From assembly GCA_018883665.1 (NCBI GenBank), contig JAHLFU010000086.1, positions 1 through 64,000 of the forward strand: a stretch of DNA of 64,000 bases, given 5' to 3'. Below the pieces are notes generated by a model. The model was not told the DNA's origin. It ran no database searches and saw nothing but the letters and a program-made list of their open reading frames with translations. The position numbers were made by a program, and so were the translations under genes. The stretch's first letter is position 1. The number at the start of each line of letters is the position of its first letter. Shown here piece after piece: positions 1-8,169 of this stretch. The stretch comes from Paraprevotella stercoravium (GTDB lineage Bacteria; Bacteroidota; Bacteroidia; Bacteroidales; Bacteroidaceae).

Positions 1-81
1 TCTTCCCATTCCGAACAGAGAAGTTAAGCCTGCTCACGCCGATGGTACTGCACACCCGTGGGAGAGTAGGTAGCCGCCACT
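1..81 (+). rRNA. rrf: 5S ribosomal RNA, 3' part only
   Basis: The window opens inside a 5S rRNA. The segment has the conserved run of loop and helix sequence (ccgaacagagaagttaag, then cgatggtactgcacacc) and the closing gggagagtaggtagccgcc. The 5' third lies before the window. A strong intrinsic terminator follows at once, as expected for the end of an rRNA operon. The exact 3' end, about 80-82, is estimated. Confidence 0.93.
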
Positions 82-90
82 TTTACAGAT

Positions 91-130
91 GAATCCCTTC
101 AGAGAGCAATCTCCGGAGGGATTCTTTTTT
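91..130 (+). terminator. rRNA operon terminator
   Basis: The arms gaatccct and agggattc (91-98 and 117-124) pair perfectly. A second short stem lies between them, and a run of six T follows. It sits directly downstream of the 5S rRNA. Confidence 0.85.
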
Positions 131-161
131 GTATCCCTTTTTCTGGAAACGGTATTAAGTA

Positions 162-193
162 TTTGCATATTCAGTACATTCTCTTTACCTTTG
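162..193 (+). promoter_or_regulatory. trpS promoter
   Basis: A Bacteroidota-type promoter: TTTG at 162-165 and TACCTTTG at 186-193 (consensus TAnnTTTG), separated by 20 nt. It lies 22 nt before the trpS start, so the leader is very short. Confidence 0.75.
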
Positions 194-215
194 TGCTTCG
201 AAAACAAATACAGAT

Positions 216-1313
216 ATGAAACAGGAAAAGATTATATTGACCGGTGATCGTCCGACCGGTAAATTACATATCGGACATTATGTAGGTTCTCTTCGTCGTC
301 GTGTTGAATTACAGAATTCAGGTCTTTATGACAAGATCTTCATTTTTGAGGCAGATGGTCAGGCTCTGACAGATAATATTGATAATCCGGAGAAGGTGCG
401 TCAGAATGTTATTGAGGTAGCTTTGGATTATTTGGCATGTGGCATTGATCCGAAGAAGTCTACTATTTTTATTCAGTCACAGATACCTGAATTGTGTGAG
501 CTGACCTTTTATTTTATGGATTTGGTAACGGTTTCCCGTTTGCAGCGTAACCCGACTGTGAAAACAGAAATCCAAATGCGTAATTTTGAGACCAGTATTC
601 CGGTAGGTTTCTTTACGTATCCGATCAGTCAGGCTGCTGATATTACTGCGTTCAAGGCTACAACAGTTCCGGTCGGCGAGGATCAGGAACCTATGTTGGA
701 GCAGGCTCGTGAGATTGTACGTCGTTTTAATCATATCTATGGGGAGACCTTAGTTGAACCGAATATTTTACTTCCAGAGAATGCCGCCTGTTTGCGTCTG
801 CCGGGAACAGATGGTAAGGCAAAGATGAGCAAGTCTTTGGGTAACTGTATTTATCTTTCCGACTCTGCGGATGAAGTGGAAAAGAAAGTAAAGAGTATGT
901 ATACTGATCCGAACCATATTAAGGTGACAGATCCGGGTCAGATTGAAGGAAACACCGTATTTACTTATCTGGATGCTTTCTCTAAGCAGGAGCATTTTGA
1001 GCGTTATCTTCCCGAATATCAGAACTTGGATGAGTTGAAGGCACACTATCAGCGCGGTGGTTTGGGCGATATGAAGGTTAAGAAACTTCTGGCAGCTATA
1101 ATGCAGGAAGAGTTGGAGCCGATCAGAAACCGTCGTAAGGAATTTGAGAAGGATATTCCTGCTGTGTGTGAGATGTTGCGTCAGGGATGTGAAGTCGCAC
1201 GTGAGGCAGCCGCACAGACTTTGAGTGAGGTGCGTCGCGCCATGAAGATCAACTATTTTGATGATGAAACCTTTGTTGCCGAGCAGACTGCTCGTTTTAC
1301 GGCAGCAAAATAA
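216..1313 (+). CDS. trpS: Tryptophan--tRNA ligase
   Basis: Charges tRNA-Trp with tryptophan in the cytoplasm. At 365 residues it is a little longer than typical bacterial TrpS (about 330). The class I signatures are both present: HIGH at residues 18-21 in the Rossmann fold, and KMSKS at about 203-207. The C-terminal third is the helical anticodon-binding part. The ATG follows its own promoter by 22 nt and a terminator follows the stop, so the gene is probably monocistronic. No leader long enough for a T-box or attenuator is present. Confidence 0.95.
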   Translation: MKQEKIILTGDRPTGKLHIGHYVGSLRRRVELQNSGLYDKIFIFEADGQALTDNIDNPEKVRQNVIEVALDYLACGIDPKKSTIFIQSQIPELCELTFYFMDLVTVSRLQRNPTVKTEIQMRNFETSIPVGFFTYPISQAADITAFKATTVPVGEDQEPMLEQAREIVRRFNHIYGETLVEPNILLPENAACLRLPGTDGKAKMSKSLGNCIYLSDSADEVEKKVKSMYTDPNHIKVTDPGQIEGNTVFTYLDAFSKQEHFERYLPEYQNLDELKAHYQRGGLGDMKVKKLLAAIMQEELEPIRNRRKEFEKDIPAVCEMLRQGCEVAREAAAQTLSEVRRAMKINYFDDETFVAEQTARFTAAK

Positions 1314-1327
1314 TTAAAGATATTAAG

Positions 1328-1368
1328 GACCGAACCGAACCGTTATTGGAGAAGTTCGGTCTTTTTTT
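1328..1368 (+). terminator. trpS terminator
   Basis: gaccgaac at 1328-1335 pairs with gttcggtc at 1354-1361 and is followed by a T-run. A second copy of the 5' arm (cgaac, 1336-1340) offers an alternative pairing. Confidence 0.75.
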
Positions 1369-1464
1369 ATCGGATGTTTTTTTATTCTGTTTTCAATATA
1401 TATCGCCATTATTTCTTTTTTCTTCTCTTTTTTCATCTTTTTGATTAGAAAACTTCGGAAAAGC

Positions 1465-1495
1465 TTGGTGTATTCGGAAAAAAGTCTTATCTTTG
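1465..1495 (+). promoter_or_regulatory. Promoter of the tRNA-Val cluster
   Basis: TTG at 1465-1467 and TATCTTTG at 1488-1495 are 20 nt apart. The element ends 24 nt before the first tRNA gene and probably drives all three. Confidence 0.75.
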
Positions 1496-1519
1496 CATCG
1501 CTTTTGAAACGAAAGAGTC

Positions 1520-1594
1520 GGGCGTTTAGCTCAGCTGGTTCAGAGCATCTGCCTTACAAGCAGAGGGTCGGCGGTTCGAATCCGTCAACGCCCA
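1520..1594 (+). tRNA. tRNA-Val (anticodon TAC), copy 1
   Basis: Acceptor arms gggcgtt and aacgccc pair, with discriminator A. The anticodon loop is cttacaa, giving TAC (Val, GTA codon family). The T-arm contains ggttcgaatcc. The gene is 75 nt and has no encoded CCA, so it depends on the CCA-adding enzyme (a candidate is at 26241-27674). Confidence 0.95.
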
Positions 1595-1625
1595 CTATAA
1601 CAAATCTCTCTTTCGTTGATCAAAA

Positions 1626-1700
1626 GGGCGTTTAGCTCAGCTGGTTCAGAGCATCTGCCTTACAAGCAGAGGGTCGGCGGTTCGAATCCGTCAACGCCCA
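1626..1700 (+). tRNA. tRNA-Val (anticodon TAC), copy 2
   Basis: Base-for-base identical to copy 1 over 75 nt, 31 nt downstream of it. No promoter is visible in the spacer, so it is probably processed from a common precursor. CCA is not encoded. Confidence 0.95.
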
Positions 1701-1721
1701 CAAAAAACATAAAAACCCTTA

Positions 1722-1796
1722 GGGCGTTTAGCTCAGCTGGTTCAGAGCATCTGCCTTACAAGCAGAGGGTCGGCGGTTCGAATCCGTCAACGCCCA
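1722..1796 (+). tRNA. tRNA-Val (anticodon TAC), copy 3
   Basis: Third identical 75-nt copy, 21 nt after copy 2 and directly followed by a terminator hairpin. CCA is not encoded. Confidence 0.95.
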
Positions 1797-1801
1797 CAGA
1801 T

Positions 1802-1829
1802 AGAGATACTTTGAGTATCTCTTTTTTTA
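1802..1829 (+). terminator. tRNA-Val cluster terminator
   Basis: Perfect 9-bp stem agagatact / agtatctct with loop ttg, followed by seven T. Confidence 0.88.
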
Positions 1830-1942
1830 TTTCTTTTGGTTTTACCATTCAATTCAGATAAGATTTTTTCGTTTTACCGCCATATTCCTTGAAAACTTAT
1901 AAAGTTTCTTTAAAATAAGGTGTCAGACTCAATAAAAAACTC

Positions 1943-1950
1943 TATTTTTG
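1943..1950 (+). promoter_or_regulatory. purB promoter -7 element
   Basis: TATTTTTG fits TAnnTTTG and lies 28 nt before the purB start. No clear TTTG is seen 20 nt upstream. Confidence 0.6.
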
Positions 1951-1978
1951 TAGTCTGAAAAATAATACGTATTACTTT

Positions 1979-3325
1979 ATGGAACTGGATTTGTTGACGG
2001 CCATTTCTCCTATTGACGGCCGATATAGAGGTAAGACCGAAGCGTTGGCGAAGTATTTTTCTGAATATGCTTTGATTCGCTACCGCGTTCGTGTAGAGAT
2101 TGAATATTTTATTACATTATGCGAGTTGCCTTTGCCACAGTTGGCTTCATTCGATGCCGGCCTTTTCGAGACTTTGCGCAATATTTACCGTAATTTTACG
2201 GAATCAGACGCTCAGCGTATAAAAGATATCGAGAAGGTAACCAATCACGATGTCAAAGCCGTGGAGTATTTCATTAAGGAAGAATTTGATAAGATCGGCG
2301 GACTGGATGCTTATAAGGAGTTCATTCATTTTGGCCTTACTTCTCAGGACATCAACAATACTTCTGTTCCTTTGTCTGTAAAAGAAGCTCTTGATGAGTG
2401 CTATTATCCTCAGATTGAAGAACTGATTGCCCAGTTGAAGGAATATGCTGAAGAGTGGGCTAATGTTCCGATGTTGGCCAAGACTCATGGACAGCCTGCT
2501 TCACCTACCCGTTTAGGTAAAGAGGTTATGGTTTTTGTCTATCGTTTGGAGCGTCAGTTGTCTTTGATGAAGGCTTGTCCGATTACCGCTAAATTTGGTG
2601 GTGCAACCGGAAACTATAATGCGCATCATGTAGCTTATCCTCAGTACGACTGGAAAGCTTTCGGTAATGCTTTTGTATCCGAGAAGCTTGGTCTGGAGCG
2701 TGAGGAATATACTACTCAGATCTCTAATTATGATAATTTGAGTGCATTGTTTGATGCCATGAAGCGTATCAATACAATCATTATTGATTTGGATCGTGAC
2801 TTCTGGCAGTATGTTTCTATGGAGTACTTCAAGCAGAAAATCAAAGCCGGTGAGGTTGGTTCGAGCGCCATGCCGCATAAGGTAAATCCGATTGATTTTG
2901 AGAATTCAGAGGGTAATCTGGGTGTTGCCAATGCAGTTCTGGAGCACCTGAGTCGCAAGTTGCCGATTTCCCGTTTGCAGCGAGATCTGACCGACTCTAC
3001 AGTATTACGTAATGTCGGAGTGCCTATGGGACATATGGTTATTGCTATTCAGAGTACTTTGAAGGGATTGCGTAAATTGTTGCTTAATGAAGCAGCCATC
3101 AATGGTGATCTGGATAACTGCTGGGCAGTAGTGGCTGAAGCTATTCAGACAATTTTGCGCCGTGAGGCCTATCCGCATCCATACGAGGCATTGAAGGCAT
3201 TGACCCGTACCAATCAGGCTATTACAGAAGAGTCTATCAAAAACTTCATTGAGACACTGGAAGTGAGCGAAGAAGTGAAAAAGGAATTGCGGGCTATTAC
3301 ACCGCATTCTTATACAGGTATTTAA
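1979..3325 (+). CDS. purB: Adenylosuccinate lyase
   Basis: Catalyses two steps: SAICAR to AICAR in purine synthesis, and adenylosuccinate to AMP. Its 448 residues and fumarase/aspartase fold match the family. The superfamily signature GSSAMPHKVNP, which carries the flexible catalytic loop, is at about residues 294-304. TSQDINNT (about 120-128) and KTHGQPASPT (about 168-177) are the other conserved regions. The ATG is close behind its promoter element. A stem-loop but no T-run separates it from the next gene, so read-through is possible. Confidence 0.96.
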   Translation: MELDLLTAISPIDGRYRGKTEALAKYFSEYALIRYRVRVEIEYFITLCELPLPQLASFDAGLFETLRNIYRNFTESDAQRIKDIEKVTNHDVKAVEYFIKEEFDKIGGLDAYKEFIHFGLTSQDINNTSVPLSVKEALDECYYPQIEELIAQLKEYAEEWANVPMLAKTHGQPASPTRLGKEVMVFVYRLERQLSLMKACPITAKFGGATGNYNAHHVAYPQYDWKAFGNAFVSEKLGLEREEYTTQISNYDNLSALFDAMKRINTIIIDLDRDFWQYVSMEYFKQKIKAGEVGSSAMPHKVNPIDFENSEGNLGVANAVLEHLSRKLPISRLQRDLTDSTVLRNVGVPMGHMVIAIQSTLKGLRKLLLNEAAINGDLDNCWAVVAEAIQTILRREAYPHPYEALKALTRTNQAITEESIKNFIETLEVSEEVKKELRAITPHSYTGI

Positions 3326-3337
3326 TATAATAAACCG

Positions 3338-3372
3338 GAAACAGGGTTGAACCGAGAGGTTGGACCCGTTTC
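3338..3372 (+). other. Intercistronic stem-loop between purB and the pseudouridine synthase gene
   Basis: gaaac and ggg (3338-3346, with one bulged A) pair with ccc and gtttc (3365-3372), and an inner aacc/ggtt stem closes on gaga. No T-run follows, so this is more likely a processing or stability element than a strong terminator. Confidence 0.45.
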
Positions 3373-3404
3373 TACCTATTCATTAACATATTATTATTCA
3401 AAAG

Positions 3405-4673
3405 ATGACAGAAGACGAAAAATGGCGCGAAAACTTCGAGCCAAGACAAAGCTCGGAGCGTAACCGGGAGGGTTACAAGCCGTACAACCGTGAAAATAAC
3501 AGATCGTATAACAATCGTGGTGGCTATGGAGAGCGTAGTCCGCGTCCGTACAATAATAATCGTGGCGGATATAACAGCAATCGTGGCGGTTATACCGGAA
3601 ATTCAGGCTATAACAGCCGTCCTTACAAGTCTTACGGACAGGGCGGATCTGACGAGCAGGGCGAGCAGCGTAGCTATCGTCCGCGTGTACAGGGTGATCG
3701 TCCGTCTTATAGTGCCGGTCGCAGCGGTTATAACAGTAACCGTGGCGGATATGCCAAGCGCGAAGGCGGTTACCAGGGTGGTTATCAGCAGGGTGGCAAC
3801 CGTCCCCGTTATCAGCAGGGAGGTGGTTACCAACAGGGTGGTAACCGTTATGGAGCAGCCCGTCCTTACCAGAAACGCGACAACAACTACGATCCGAATG
3901 CCAAATACAGCAAGAAGAAACAGATTGAGTATAAACTGGTCAATACGGATCCTGATGCACCGATCCGCCTGAACAAGTTCCTGGCCAATGCCGGAGTATG
4001 CTCTCGCCGTGAGGCTGATGAGTTCATTACAGCCGGTGTGGTATCGGTAAACGGACAGGTTGTTACCGAGTTGGGAACAAAGGTGAAGCAGACCGATGAA
4101 ATCAAGTTCCACGATCAGCCGATCAGCATTGAGAAGAAGGTATATGTATTGCTTAACAAGCCGAAAGACTACGTAACCACCAGCGATGACCCACAGAATC
4201 GTAAGACTGTGATGGATCTGGTGCGCAACGCCTGCAAGGAGCGTATCTATCCGGTAGGTCGTCTTGACCGTAACACTACCGGTGTGCTGTTGCTTACCAA
4301 TGATGGTGATCTGGCTTCCAAGCTGACTCATCCGAAATATCTCAAGAAGAAGATCTATCATGTCTATACCGACAAGAATGTAACCGCAGCCGATATGCGT
4401 CAGATTGCCGAGGGTATCACTTTGGAGGATGGTGAAATCCATGCTGATGCCATCGACTATGCCAGCCCTACCGACAAGAAGCAGGTGGGTATTGAAATCC
4501 ACTCCGGAAAGAACCGTATCGTGCGTCGTATCTTCGAGTCATTAGGCTATCGTGTGATCAAGCTCGACCGTGTATTCTTTGCCGGTCTGACCAAGAAGAA
4601 CCTCCGTCGTGGCGACTGGAGATACCTCACCGAGCAGGAGGTGAACATGTTGCGTATGGGAGCTTTTGAATAA
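3405..4673 (+). CDS. rluB: S4-domain 23S rRNA pseudouridine synthase (RluB/RsuA family) with a low-complexity N-terminus
   Basis: Converts a uridine in 23S rRNA to pseudouridine, by family. An S4 RNA-binding domain starts at about residue 187, followed by an RsuA/RluB-type catalytic domain with the GRLDRNTTG motif; the catalytic Asp is about residue 288. The first 170 or so residues are unlike the E. coli enzymes: repeated NRGGY, NSNRGGY and YQQGG units rich in Gly, Arg, Asn, Tyr and Gln, probably a disordered RNA-binding tail. I infer RluB rather than RsuA, RluE or RluF from general similarity only; the exact target uridine is unknown. Confidence 0.85.
   Translation: MTEDEKWRENFEPRQSSERNREGYKPYNRENNRSYNNRGGYGERSPRPYNNNRGGYNSNRGGYTGNSGYNSRPYKSYGQGGSDEQGEQRSYRPRVQGDRPSYSAGRSGYNSNRGGYAKREGGYQGGYQQGGNRPRYQQGGGYQQGGNRYGAARPYQKRDNNYDPNAKYSKKKQIEYKLVNTDPDAPIRLNKFLANAGVCSRREADEFITAGVVSVNGQVVTELGTKVKQTDEIKFHDQPISIEKKVYVLLNKPKDYVTTSDDPQNRKTVMDLVRNACKERIYPVGRLDRNTTGVLLLTNDGDLASKLTHPKYLKKKIYHVYTDKNVTAADMRQIAEGITLEDGEIHADAIDYASPTDKKQVGIEIHSGKNRIVRRIFESLGYRVIKLDRVFFAGLTKKNLRRGDWRYLTEQEVNMLRMGAFE
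3420..3900 (+). repeat. Degenerate coding repeat (NRGGY-type units)
   Basis: In-frame repeats such as cgtggcggatataacagcaat and ggttaccagcagggtgg encode the Gly/Arg/Asn/Tyr-rich tail of the pseudouridine synthase. The repetition also produces long spurious antisense reading frames here. Confidence 0.75.
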
Positions 4674-4694
4674 TTAATTCATTAAACTATAAAG

Positions 4695-6098
4695 ATGGAA
4701 ACAATTCGTAGAACTAAGGTTGTCGACGTGCTGAAGCGTGAAGACTTCGGTGCCCTGGTAACAGTAAAGGGCTGGGTGCGTACCCATCGTGGCAGCAAGG
4801 CAGTGCATTTCATTGCATTAAACGACGGTTCGACCATTAATAATGTACAGATTGTGGCCGATGCGGACAAGTTTGAGGACGAACTCTTCAAGCAGATTAC
4901 TACCGGTGCCTGCTTGAGCATTACCGGTGAACTGGTGCAGAGTGTCGGTTCCGGACAGCAGGTAGAGATTCAGGCGCGCGAAATCGTGGTCCTGGGAACT
5001 TGTGGCTCTGACTATCCGATGCAGAAGAAGGGACAGACTATGGAATATATGCGTACGCACGCTCACATGCGTTTGCGTACCAATACTTTCGGTGCTGTAT
5101 TCCGCATCCGTCACAATATGGCCATGGCTATCCATGATTATTTCCACAAGCATGGATTCTTCTATTTCCACACTCCGATCATCACAGCCAGCGACTGCGA
5201 AGGTGCCGGACAGATGTTCCAGGTGACTACCAAGAACTTGTACGACCTGAAGAAGGACGAGGACGGCAAGATCGACTATTCTGATGATTTCTTCGGAAAG
5301 ACCACTTCACTGACCGTATCCGGACAGCTCGAAGGTGAGTTGGGAGCTACAGCTCTCGGCTCCATCTATACTTTCGGTCCTACATTCCGTGCCGAGAATT
5401 CCAATACTCCGCGTCACCTGGCTGAGTTCTGGATGATTGAGCCGGAAGTTGCCTTCAACGATATCAACGACAATATGGACCTCGCCGAGGACTTTATCAA
5501 ATATTGTGTGCATTGGGCGTTGGATAACTGTCAGGACGATCTGGCCTTCTTGAACAAGATGATCGACAAGACCCTGTTGGAGCGTTTGAACTTTGTGGTA
5601 AACAACGATTTCGTACGTTTGCCTTATACCAAGGGTATCGAGATTCTGGAAGAGGCTGTGAAGAACGGCCGGAAGTTCGAGTTCCCGATATATTGGGGAG
5701 CCGACCTGGCCAGTGAGCATGAGCGTTACCTTGTTGAGGAGCACTTCAAGCGTCCGGTTATTCTGACTGACTATCCGAAGGAAATCAAGGCCTTCTACAT
5801 GAAGATGAACGAAGACGGCAAGACCGTTCGTGCCATGGATGTACTCTTCCCGCAGATCGGAGAGATCATTGGCGGTTCTGAGCGTGAGGATAACTACGAC
5901 AAGCTGATGGCCCGTATCGAAGAGCTGAATATTCCGATGAAAGATATGTGGTGGTATCTGGATACCCGTAAGTTCGGTTCTTGTCCTCATAGTGGATTCG
6001 GTCTGGGCTTTGAGCGTCTGATTCTCTTCGTGACCGGTATGCAGAACATTCGTGACGTGATTCCGTTCCCACGTACTCCGAAGAATGCCGAGTTCTAA
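4695..6098 (+). CDS. asnS: Asparagine--tRNA ligase
   Basis: Class IIb synthetase that charges tRNA-Asn, 467 residues as usual for the family. The N-terminal OB-fold anticodon-binding domain (about 15-115) is followed by the class II catalytic core. Class II motif 2 is seen in TFGPTFRAENSNTPRHLAEF, and motif 3 in the C-terminal GFGLGFERLI. It starts 21 nt after the pseudouridine synthase gene, so the two are probably co-transcribed, and a strong terminator follows. Confidence 0.96.
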   Translation: METIRRTKVVDVLKREDFGALVTVKGWVRTHRGSKAVHFIALNDGSTINNVQIVADADKFEDELFKQITTGACLSITGELVQSVGSGQQVEIQAREIVVLGTCGSDYPMQKKGQTMEYMRTHAHMRLRTNTFGAVFRIRHNMAMAIHDYFHKHGFFYFHTPIITASDCEGAGQMFQVTTKNLYDLKKDEDGKIDYSDDFFGKTTSLTVSGQLEGELGATALGSIYTFGPTFRAENSNTPRHLAEFWMIEPEVAFNDINDNMDLAEDFIKYCVHWALDNCQDDLAFLNKMIDKTLLERLNFVVNNDFVRLPYTKGIEILEEAVKNGRKFEFPIYWGADLASEHERYLVEEHFKRPVILTDYPKEIKAFYMKMNEDGKTVRAMDVLFPQIGEIIGGSEREDNYDKLMARIEELNIPMKDMWWYLDTRKFGSCPHSGFGLGFERLILFVTGMQNIRDVIPFPRTPKNAEF

Positions 6099-6127
6099 GA
6101 CTAAGTCAATAGACTGCAAACAGATAG

Positions 6128-6163
6128 CACGGGCATGGCGAAAGCTGTGCCCGTGATTTTTTT
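6128..6163 (+). terminator. asnS terminator
   Basis: 8-bp stem cacgggca / tgcccgtg (6128-6135 and 6148-6155), followed by a T-run. Confidence 0.88.
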
Positions 6164-6187
6164 ATAAAAATAATCGGTCATTTTTGC

Positions 6188-6217
6188 TTGTTATGTCCCT
6201 ATAAATTACTATCTTTG
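6188..6217 (+). promoter_or_regulatory. Promoter of the rplM-rpsI-rpsB-tsf operon
   Basis: TTG at 6188-6190 and TATCTTTG at 6210-6217, spacer 19 nt. The predicted start near 6224 leaves a leader of about 135 nt before rplM. Confidence 0.75.
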
Positions 6218-6223
6218 CAAGCC

Positions 6224-6358
6224 GATTATTATCAAATAGGCTTTAATGCCTATTAATCTGCATGTTAATAGTCTGCTCTTTGGCCGGACAGACGGTTAGT
6301 GAGTGCAGATCATGAATAATTTTTTTAGTAGTAACAATTTTTATTATTAGTTTTAAGA
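6224..6358 (+). promoter_or_regulatory. Structured 5' leader of rplM (candidate ribosomal-protein autoregulation site)
   Basis: An outer perfect stem atctgca (6256-6262) / tgcagat (6304-6310) encloses an inner stem gtctg (6271-6275) / cagac (6289-6293). The inner stem is extended by taa/tta (6266-6268 and 6296-6298). The helices are nested and separated by internal loops, and the 48 nt after them are A/T-rich. Ribosomal-protein operons often carry such protein-binding leaders; that this one binds L13 or S9 is inference. Confidence 0.5.
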
Positions 6359-6820
6359 ATGGATACTTTAAGTTACAAGACCATTTCAGCGAACAAGGAG
6401 ACCGTAAAGAAAGAATGGGTTGTGATCGATGCAACTGATCAGGTATTGGGTCGTCTGGGTTCAAAGGTGGCAAAGCTGTTGAGAGGTAAGTACAAACCAA
6501 ACTTCACTCCTCATGTAGATTGCGGTGATAATGTGATTATTATCAATGCAGACAAAATTAAGTTGACTGGTAACAAGATGACTGACCGTGTATATTTGAG
6601 CTACACTGGTTATCCTGGAGGTCAGCGCGAAATGACTCCGGCTCGTTTGCTGGCTAAGCCAAACGGTGCTGAGAAATTGATGAAGAAAGTAGTAAAGGGT
6701 ATGTTGCCAAAGAACCGTCTGGCTGCTCGCTTGCTGAACAACCTGTATGTATACGCAGGCAACGAGCACAAGCACGAGGCTCAGAATCCTAAAACAATTG
6801 ATATTAACCTGTATAAATAA
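6359..6820 (+). CDS. rplM: Large-subunit ribosomal protein L13 (uL13)
   Basis: An early-assembling protein of the 50S subunit. The 153 residues contain typical L13 motifs: WVVIDATDQVLGRLGSKVA near the N-terminus, and KGMLPKNRLAARLLNNLYVY at about 110-130. It is the first gene of a four-gene translation operon, 6 nt before rpsI, and lies behind a structured leader. The ATG chosen gives the usual Bacteroidota length. Confidence 0.97.
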   Translation: MDTLSYKTISANKETVKKEWVVIDATDQVLGRLGSKVAKLLRGKYKPNFTPHVDCGDNVIIINADKIKLTGNKMTDRVYLSYTGYPGGQREMTPARLLAKPNGAEKLMKKVVKGMLPKNRLAARLLNNLYVYAGNEHKHEAQNPKTIDINLYK

Positions 6821-6826
6821 TAAGTA

Positions 6827-7213
6827 ATGGAAGTAGTTAATGCATTAGGCAGACGTAAGAGCGCTATCGCTCGCGTTTATGTAAGCGAGGGTACAGGAAA
6901 GATTACTATTAACAAGAGAGACCTTGCAGAGTACTTTCCATCAACTATTCTTCAGTTTGTAGTTAAGCAGCCTCTGAACACTTTGGGTGTTGCTGAGAAA
7001 TATGATATCAAGGTAAATCTTTGCGGTGGTGGTTTCACTGGTCAGTCACAGGCTTTGCGTCTGGCTATCGCCCGCGCACTGGTAAAGATCAACGCTGACG
7101 ACAAGAAGGCTCTTCGTGCAGAAGGCTTCATGACTCGTGACGCTCGTGAGGTTGAGCGTAAGAAACCGGGTCAGCCAAAAGCTCGTCGCAGATTCCAGTT
7201 CAGTAAACGTTAA
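6827..7213 (+). CDS. rpsI: Small-subunit ribosomal protein S9 (uS9)
   Basis: 30S head protein whose basic C-terminal tail reaches the P-site tRNA. The 128 residues include NALGRRKSAIARV near the start and end in the characteristic KARRRFQFSKR, whose terminal Lys-Arg contacts the tRNA anticodon loop in the family. It lies 6 nt after rplM, the near-universal L13-S9 pairing. Confidence 0.97.
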   Translation: MEVVNALGRRKSAIARVYVSEGTGKITINKRDLAEYFPSTILQFVVKQPLNTLGVAEKYDIKVNLCGGGFTGQSQALRLAIARALVKINADDKKALRAEGFMTRDAREVERKKPGQPKARRRFQFSKR

Positions 7214-7268
7214 TATTCGGCCGTTTATCGAGCTGCATAATTTACGTTTAGTATCTAAATCATTGGGA

Positions 7269-7302
7269 TTTCTCCGGGACTACCTGATGGTTGGTTGAGA
7301 AA
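7269..7302 (+). promoter_or_regulatory. Stem-loop in the rpsI-rpsB spacer (candidate S2 leader)
   Basis: The 125-nt spacer has no TAnnTTTG element. It contains tttctc (7269-7274) pairing with gagaaa (7297-7302), with a short inner acc/ggt helix. It may be an S2 autoregulatory site or a processing site. The support is one short stem only. Confidence 0.35.
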
Positions 7303-7338
7303 CAAAAAAGAAAGTAAACGATTAAAAAAGAAAAAACA

Positions 7339-8139
7339 ATGTCTAGAACTAATTTTGAGACTTTATTGGAGGCAGGTTGCCACTTCGGTCACCTTAAGAG
7401 AAAGTGGAACCCGGCAATGGCTCCTTATATCTTCATGGAGCGCAATGGTATTCATATCATTGATCTTCATAAAACTGTTGCAAAGATCGACGATGCTGCC
7501 GAGGCTTTGAAGCAGATTGCAAAATCTGGCAAGAAGATTTTGTTCGTTGCTACTAAGAAACAAGCTAAGCAGGTTGTAGCTGAGAAGGCTGCATCTGTAA
7601 ACATGCCTTATGTTATCGAGCGTTGGCCAGGTGGTATGTTGACCAACTTCCCAACAATCCGTAAGGCTGTGAAGAAAATGGCCAACATCGACAAACTGAC
7701 TGCCGATGGTACTTACTCAAACTTGTCTAAGCGTGAGATCCTGCAGATCTCTCGTCAGCGTGCTAAGTTGGAGAAGAACTTGGGTTCTATCGCTGACCTG
7801 ACTCGTCTGCCTTCAGCTCTGTTCATCGTTGACGTATTGAAGGAGCAGATCGCTGTTCGCGAGGCTAACCGTTTGGGTATCCCTGTATTCGCTATCGTAG
7901 ATACTAACTCTAACCCAGATAACGTAGATTACGTAATCCCTGCAAACGACGACGCAAACAAGAGCGTTGAGGTTATCCTCGAGGCTTGCTGCGCTGCTAT
8001 CGCTGAGGGTCTGGAAGAGCGTAAGGCAGAGAAGGTTGACGCTGAGGCTGCCGGTGAAGGCGAGGCTAAGGGTCGCAAGCGTTCAGCTAAGGCTCGTGTA
8101 GAGAAAGCAGGCGAGGCTGAGGCTCCTGCAGAAGCATAA
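7339..8139 (+). CDS. rpsB: Small-subunit ribosomal protein S2 (uS2)
   Basis: A 30S protein needed for S1 recruitment and initiation. The 266 residues show the S2 core: LLEAGCHFGH near the N-terminus, WNPAMAPYIF, and the ERWPGGMLTNF region. The last 35 residues are a Lys/Glu/Ala-rich tail, common in Bacteroidota S2. It is followed after 30 nt by tsf, the classic S2-EF-Ts pair, and no own promoter is visible. Confidence 0.97.
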   Translation: MSRTNFETLLEAGCHFGHLKRKWNPAMAPYIFMERNGIHIIDLHKTVAKIDDAAEALKQIAKSGKKILFVATKKQAKQVVAEKAASVNMPYVIERWPGGMLTNFPTIRKAVKKMANIDKLTADGTYSNLSKREILQISRQRAKLEKNLGSIADLTRLPSALFIVDVLKEQIAVREANRLGIPVFAIVDTNSNPDNVDYVIPANDDANKSVEVILEACCAAIAEGLEERKAEKVDAEAAGEGEAKGRKRSAKARVEKAGEAEAPAEA

Positions 8140-8169
8140 TCCATTTATAAACTTTAAAATATAAAGAAC

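Noticed and set aside
1441..1861. Two plus-strand frames running across the tRNA-Val cluster
   Set aside because: They translate the three tRNA copies (the same 20 or so residues recur) and are not proteins.
3603..4502. 299-codon open frame antisense to the pseudouridine synthase gene
   Set aside because: The frame is kept open by repetitive, biased codons on the other strand; the product has no recognisable family, and the sense gene is certain.
5307..6119. 270-codon open frame antisense to asnS
   Set aside because: Entirely inside a well-supported synthetase gene; no family likeness and no promoter.
7295..7510. 71-codon plus-strand frame overlapping the start of rpsB
   Set aside because: Different frame over conserved S2 codons; no support.
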